A stretch of 8,912 nt of DNA from Deltaproteobacteria bacterium. GTDB taxonomy: Bacteria > JAUYMQ01. The notes beneath the pieces were generated by a model. The model did not search any database. It saw only the letters and a program-made list of their open reading frames with translations, and was not told where the DNA came from. Position numbers and translations under genes: made by a program. Below are positions 6,600 through 8,912 of this stretch, one piece after another. Location of the stretch: positions 1 to 8,912 of the forward strand of contig JAUYMQ010000141.1 in assembly GCA_030698575.1 (NCBI GenBank). The letters run 5' to 3'. Positions within the stretch are counted from its first letter, which is position 1, and every line of letters begins with the position of its first letter.

Positions 6600-6620
6600 G
6601 GCACCAATATTCCAGGTGCC
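6600..6620 (+). repeat. Leader hairpin in the regulator mRNA
   Basis: GGCACC (6600-6605) and GGTGCC (6615-6620) are perfect reverse complements around a 9-base loop, within the predicted 5' untranslated leader about 15 nt after the expected RNA start. The leader also carries ACCATCGG twice (6588-6595 and 6640-6647). It may stabilise the 5' end; no riboswitch class is recognised. Confidence 0.3.
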
Positions 6621-6675
6621 CGAAGCCGGACGGCGGAAAACCATCGGACTCGGACCGGTGAGAGGTGGGGGATCC

Positions 6676-8064
6676 ATGAGCAAAACGCAGCCGGACAAGC
6701 GGGGACGAATTCTCGTGGTGGACGACGAGAAGGGCGCCCGCGAGGCGCTCGCCGACATTCTGACCGAGGACGGCTATCAGGTATCCGTGGCGGCTGATGG
6801 CGTGGAGGGTTTTGAGCGGGTGCAGGCGGACGCGCCAGACGTGGTGATCTCCGATTTCAAGATGCCCAGGCTCGACGGAATCAATCTGCTCCGGAAATCT
6901 CTCACCATCGATCCCGATCTCAAATTCGTTCTGATGACGGCTTTTGGCACGATCAAGACCGCCGTGGAGGCAATGAAGCTCGGAGCCGAGGACTACCTCG
7001 TAAAGCCGGTCAACCTGGAGGAGGTACAGATCGTCATCGCGCGATGCCTGAAGGGGCGCCGCCTCGTCGAGGAGGCTCGGGGTCTGCGCGAACGTCTGGA
7101 TGAGAAGTACCGCTTCGACAACATCGTCGGTAACAGCCCGCAGATGCAGCTCGTTTTCAAGACCGTCGAACAGATCGCCCCGAGCAGGTCCAATGTTTTA
7201 ATCACCGGTGAGAGCGGAACGGGAAAGGAGCTGATCGCGCAGGCGATCCATCAGCACAGCCCGCGGAAAGACAAGGCCTTCGTGGTCCTGAATTGCGCGA
7301 GCCTCACCGAAACCCTGCTCGAAAGCGAGTTGTTCGGCCACGAGAAGGGATCCTTCACGGGTGCGACCGGCCGCCGCCGGGGCCGCCTGGAGCAGGCGGA
7401 TGGGGGGACCCTGTTCCTCGACGAGGTCGGCGAGGTGCCGCAGTCCACTCAGGTGAAGCTGCTCCGCTTCCTCCAGTCGAGGGAGATCGAACGGGTTGGC
7501 GGCAACGAGGTTCTGAAGCTGGACGTGCGGGTGGTAACGGCGACCCACCGTGACCTGAAACAGCTCATCGAAAGCGAGACTTTCCGCGAAGATCTCTTCT
7601 ATCGTCTGAATGTCATCGAGATAGGCCTTCCGCCGCTTCGCGAACGAAAGGGGGATATCCCCGCGCTCTCCGATTTCTTCATCCGGCGATACGCCGCCGA
7701 AAACCGGAAGCAGATAACGGGGATCGAGGAGGCCGCCCTTCAGGATCTTATTCGCTACGACTGGCCGGGCAACATTCGCGAGCTCGAAAACATCATCGAG
7801 CGCGCCGTGGTGCTCGCCGGTGGTAAGCGAATCACGCAGGACAACCTGCCTGAGCTTGCCGTCGAACCGGGCAAGGCGGCCAACCGCTTTCAGTTCACGG
7901 CCGGCGTGACGCTGGGCGAAGCCGAGCGGGAGATCATCCTCCGCACTCTCGACGCCGTCGGCGGACACGTTCCGAGAGCCGCCGAGCTCCTTGGCATTTC
8001 ACCCCGCAAGATCTACTACCGGCTCAAGGAGTACGGCCACGAGGCCCGGTCGAAAGCCTCCTGA
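6676..8064 (+). CDS. Sigma-54-dependent NtrC-family response regulator
   Basis: A 462-residue two-component activator that, when phosphorylated, should hydrolyse ATP to open sigma-54 promoters. The receiver domain (about 11-125) has D16/D17, phospho-acceptor D60 in ISDFKMP, T88 in MTAFG and K110 in LVKP, so all switch residues are present. The AAA+ domain (about 135-375) has Walker A GESGTGKE (178-185), the sigma-54-contact loop GSFTGA (225-230, a variant of GAFTGA) and Walker B TLFLDEVGE (D249, E250). FREDLFYRLNV and DWPGNIRELENIIERA also match the family. The C-terminal Fis-type HTH (about 425-455) includes RAAELLGISPRKIYYRLKEYG. The start at 6676 is chosen over an upstream GTG at 6445 because it has a purine-rich AGGTGGGGG ribosome-binding site, starts right before a normal receiver and follows the sigma-54 promoter. 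No sensor kinase is adjacent, so its input is unknown. Confidence 0.95.
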   Translation: MSKTQPDKRGRILVVDDEKGAREALADILTEDGYQVSVAADGVEGFERVQADAPDVVISDFKMPRLDGINLLRKSLTIDPDLKFVLMTAFGTIKTAVEAMKLGAEDYLVKPVNLEEVQIVIARCLKGRRLVEEARGLRERLDEKYRFDNIVGNSPQMQLVFKTVEQIAPSRSNVLITGESGTGKELIAQAIHQHSPRKDKAFVVLNCASLTETLLESELFGHEKGSFTGATGRRRGRLEQADGGTLFLDEVGEVPQSTQVKLLRFLQSREIERVGGNEVLKLDVRVVTATHRDLKQLIESETFREDLFYRLNVIEIGLPPLRERKGDIPALSDFFIRRYAAENRKQITGIEEAALQDLIRYDWPGNIRELENIIERAVVLAGGKRITQDNLPELAVEPGKAANRFQFTAGVTLGEAEREIILRTLDAVGGHVPRAAELLGISPRKIYYRLKEYGHEARSKAS

Positions 8065-8130
8065 GGTCCCGGGCGCGAGTCGACGTTCCCCCTCAAGCTG
8101 CAGTGAAGAACGACACTGTCTTTCGCATGA

Positions 8131-8143
8131 CGCAACTTTTGCG
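8131..8143 (+). promoter_or_regulatory. Candidate upstream activator site for the CBS operon
   Basis: CGCAA-CTT-TTGCG is a perfect 5-3-5 palindrome centred about 118 bp before the predicted RNA start near 8255. Its pattern matches TGCAA-AAC-TTGCA at 6420-6432. A lone TTGCA half-site (8171-8175) lies about three helical turns downstream. CACTGT precedes the CGCAA arm by 17 bp here (8114-8119), and CACTGT (6431-6436) precedes the TGCAA arm at 6449 by 18 bp. Binding by the adjacent regulator is inferred. Confidence 0.5.
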
Positions 8144-8228
8144 CCGTTTCGGGAGTGATAAGCCTGGAAGTTGCAGGGTGTGCGCGATTCGGGCGTGTTC
8201 ACTCCGGAATTCGAGGGAAAAACCTTTC

Positions 8229-8244
8229 TGGCACGCGAGTTGCA
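8229..8244 (+). promoter_or_regulatory. Exact-consensus sigma-54 promoter of the CBS-domain operon
   Basis: TGGCAC-GCGAG-TTGCA is identical to the sigma-54 consensus TGGCAC-N5-TTGCA, with GG at 8230-8231 and GC at 8242-8243 in correct register. RNA should start near 8255, giving a leader of about 67 nt before the ATG at 8322. It lies in a 257-bp gap that has no convincing gene. Such a full match by chance is very unlikely in so short a region. Confidence 0.92.
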
Positions 8245-8321
8245 AACACCACGCTAAGGAAGGGAACGCGGGATTCCAGTCAGCCTGAACCGGCGGGCAA
8301 ACTGGCTGCAGGGAGTTCAAG

Positions 8322-8816
8322 ATGAACAAAGCGGATGCAAAGCCTCAGACGCTGCCGCGCGGAACGGGAGGCTCCGGTTTCTCCCCGAGCGGGAGCGTGC
8401 TCGGGATCATGCAGACTCCGGTGTGGACACTGCAGGCCAGCGATCCGTTGACGAAGGCGATCAACCTGCTTGGTTCGGAGAAGGCGCGCCAGTCCCCGGT
8501 CCTGAAGGGGGATGAATTGATTGGTGTTCTCTGCAGCTGCCATCTCTCCGAGCTTCTCGCCGCCTCCCTCCGCGAGCTTGCCAATGGCAAGGGGCTTGGT
8601 GAGTTAAACCGCGTCCGCATCGAGGAGGTAGTCGCGGGAGGCGCCGTCTCGATTGGTCCCTATCATTCGATCGTGGCGGCCGCACAGGTCTTGCTCGAGC
8701 GGCGGTCCTGCGCGCTCCCTGTCGTTGACCAACGGCGGGTCGTGGGCCTGGTCACCCAGGGCGATTTGCTCCGGGCGCTCATCGATCGGGTGAAGGAGCT
8801 GGAGGCACGCCTATGA
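8322..8816 (+). CDS. Two-CBS-domain protein under sigma-54 control
   Basis: A 164-residue soluble protein, essentially a stand-alone CBS pair (Bateman module), which in other proteins binds adenine nucleotides or related ligands and acts as an energy or second-messenger sensor. After a Gly/Pro/Ser-rich, probably flexible N-terminus (1-25), CBS1 spans about 27-82 (IMQTPVWTLQASDPL to LIGVLCSCHLSELL) and is the more divergent. CBS2 spans about 98-155 and is typical: SIVAAAQVLLERRSCALPVVDQRRVVGLVTQGDLLRAL. No membrane segment or catalytic domain is attached, so it probably acts through a partner. The ATG has AGGGAG at 8310-8315 with 6-nt spacing and follows an exact sigma-54 promoter. Its stop overlaps the next start (ATGA, 8813-8816). 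Ligand and partner are unknown. Confidence 0.88.
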   Translation: MNKADAKPQTLPRGTGGSGFSPSGSVLGIMQTPVWTLQASDPLTKAINLLGSEKARQSPVLKGDELIGVLCSCHLSELLAASLRELANGKGLGELNRVRIEEVVAGGAVSIGPYHSIVAAAQVLLERRSCALPVVDQRRVVGLVTQGDLLRALIDRVKELEARL

Positions 8817-8912
8817 CTACAAAGAACGCCCAGGGAAAGAACCGAAGCAGAAACGAGGAGCCGATGGATGCTGAAATCAACGAAAACAAGATCGTGAACG
8901 ATATCATCGAAA
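8813..8912 (+). CDS. Unidentified gene translationally coupled to the CBS gene (3' end missing)
   Basis: Only 33 codons are visible, open to the window end. The ATG at 8813 overlaps the CBS stop and has GGAGG at 8801-8805 with 7-nt spacing, a strong signal for coupled translation. An in-frame ATG at 8864 is an alternative start but has GAGGAG only 3 nt away. The first 17 residues are polar and Lys/Asn/Arg-rich, likely disordered; then comes MDAEINENKIVNDIIE, which looks like the start of a helix. The 100 visible bases contain only 45 G/C, clearly below the neighbouring genes. I do not recognise the family. As an operon partner it is a candidate for the protein that the CBS module regulates. 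Confidence 0.7.
   Translation, partial: MTTKNAQGKNRSRNEEPMDAEINENKIVNDIIE

Noticed and set aside
6599-6614. A second sigma-54-like box, TGGCAC-N5-TTCCA, 40 bp after the first
   Set aside because: The invariant G of the -12 GC is missing (CC instead), and the TGGCAC part is explained as one arm of the leader hairpin.
6445-6675. A 77-residue N-terminal extension of the response regulator from a GTG at 6445
   Set aside because: It would span the sigma-54 promoter and the inverted repeat, has no receiver-like content, and the ATG at 6676 has a good ribosome-binding site followed at once by a normal receiver domain.
8103-8288. Small 61-codon frame in the gap before the CBS gene
   Set aside because: It starts at a GTG with no ribosome-binding site, runs through the palindrome and the exact sigma-54 promoter, and the Cys/Arg/Ser-rich product resembles no family.
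8281-8308. CAGCC/GGCTG hairpin in the CBS gene leader as a riboswitch
   Set aside because: It is only five pairs with an 18-base loop; no known riboswitch architecture is visible.

Overview
The window is a GC-rich (about two-thirds G+C by eye) bacterial chromosomal segment. Every gene I can support lies on the + strand, with short gaps. The Gram-negative-type leucyl/phenylalanyl-tRNA-protein transferase, the NtrC-type activator and two clear sigma-54 promoters suggest a proteobacterial or deltaproteobacterial-grade organism (Desulfobacterota, Myxococcota and similar phyla). I cannot name a genus. There are no rRNA or tRNA genes, CRISPR arrays, insertion sequences or phage genes.

Positions 1-3369 hold four small-molecule and housekeeping genes: the 3' part of an EgtB-type ergothioneine sulfoxide synthase, aat (N-end-rule aminoacyl transferase), a zinc-independent NADPH:quinone reductase and a VOC-fold protein. 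Their spacing (39, 17 and 47 bp) and orientation fit one transcript. Positions 3470-6405 hold a second unit: a Sad/YneI-type succinate-semialdehyde dehydrogenase, then a fused aminoglycoside-phosphotransferase-like/P-loop kinase protein whose start overlaps the dehydrogenase stop (ATGA). A 17-bp perfect palindrome sits just ahead of the dehydrogenase and is a good operator candidate.

Positions 6406-8912 are the most interesting part and look like a self-contained sigma-54 regulatory module. An NtrC-family response regulator (receiver, AAA+ domain, Fis-type HTH) is preceded by a sigma-54 promoter (6559-6574). The next gene, encoding a two-CBS-domain protein, is preceded by an exact-consensus sigma-54 promoter (8229-8244). 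Upstream of each promoter, at enhancer-like distance, lies the same palindrome, (T/C)GCAA-N3-TTGC(A/G). The simplest reading is that the regulator activates both its own gene and the CBS operon. The CBS gene overlaps (ATGA) a further gene that is cut off by the window edge and begins with an unusually low-GC, Lys/Asn/Glu-rich segment. No histidine kinase for the regulator is visible.

No stretch over 300 bp lacks a gene. The two longest gaps, 6406-6675 and 8065-8321, are filled by the sigma-54 control regions described above.
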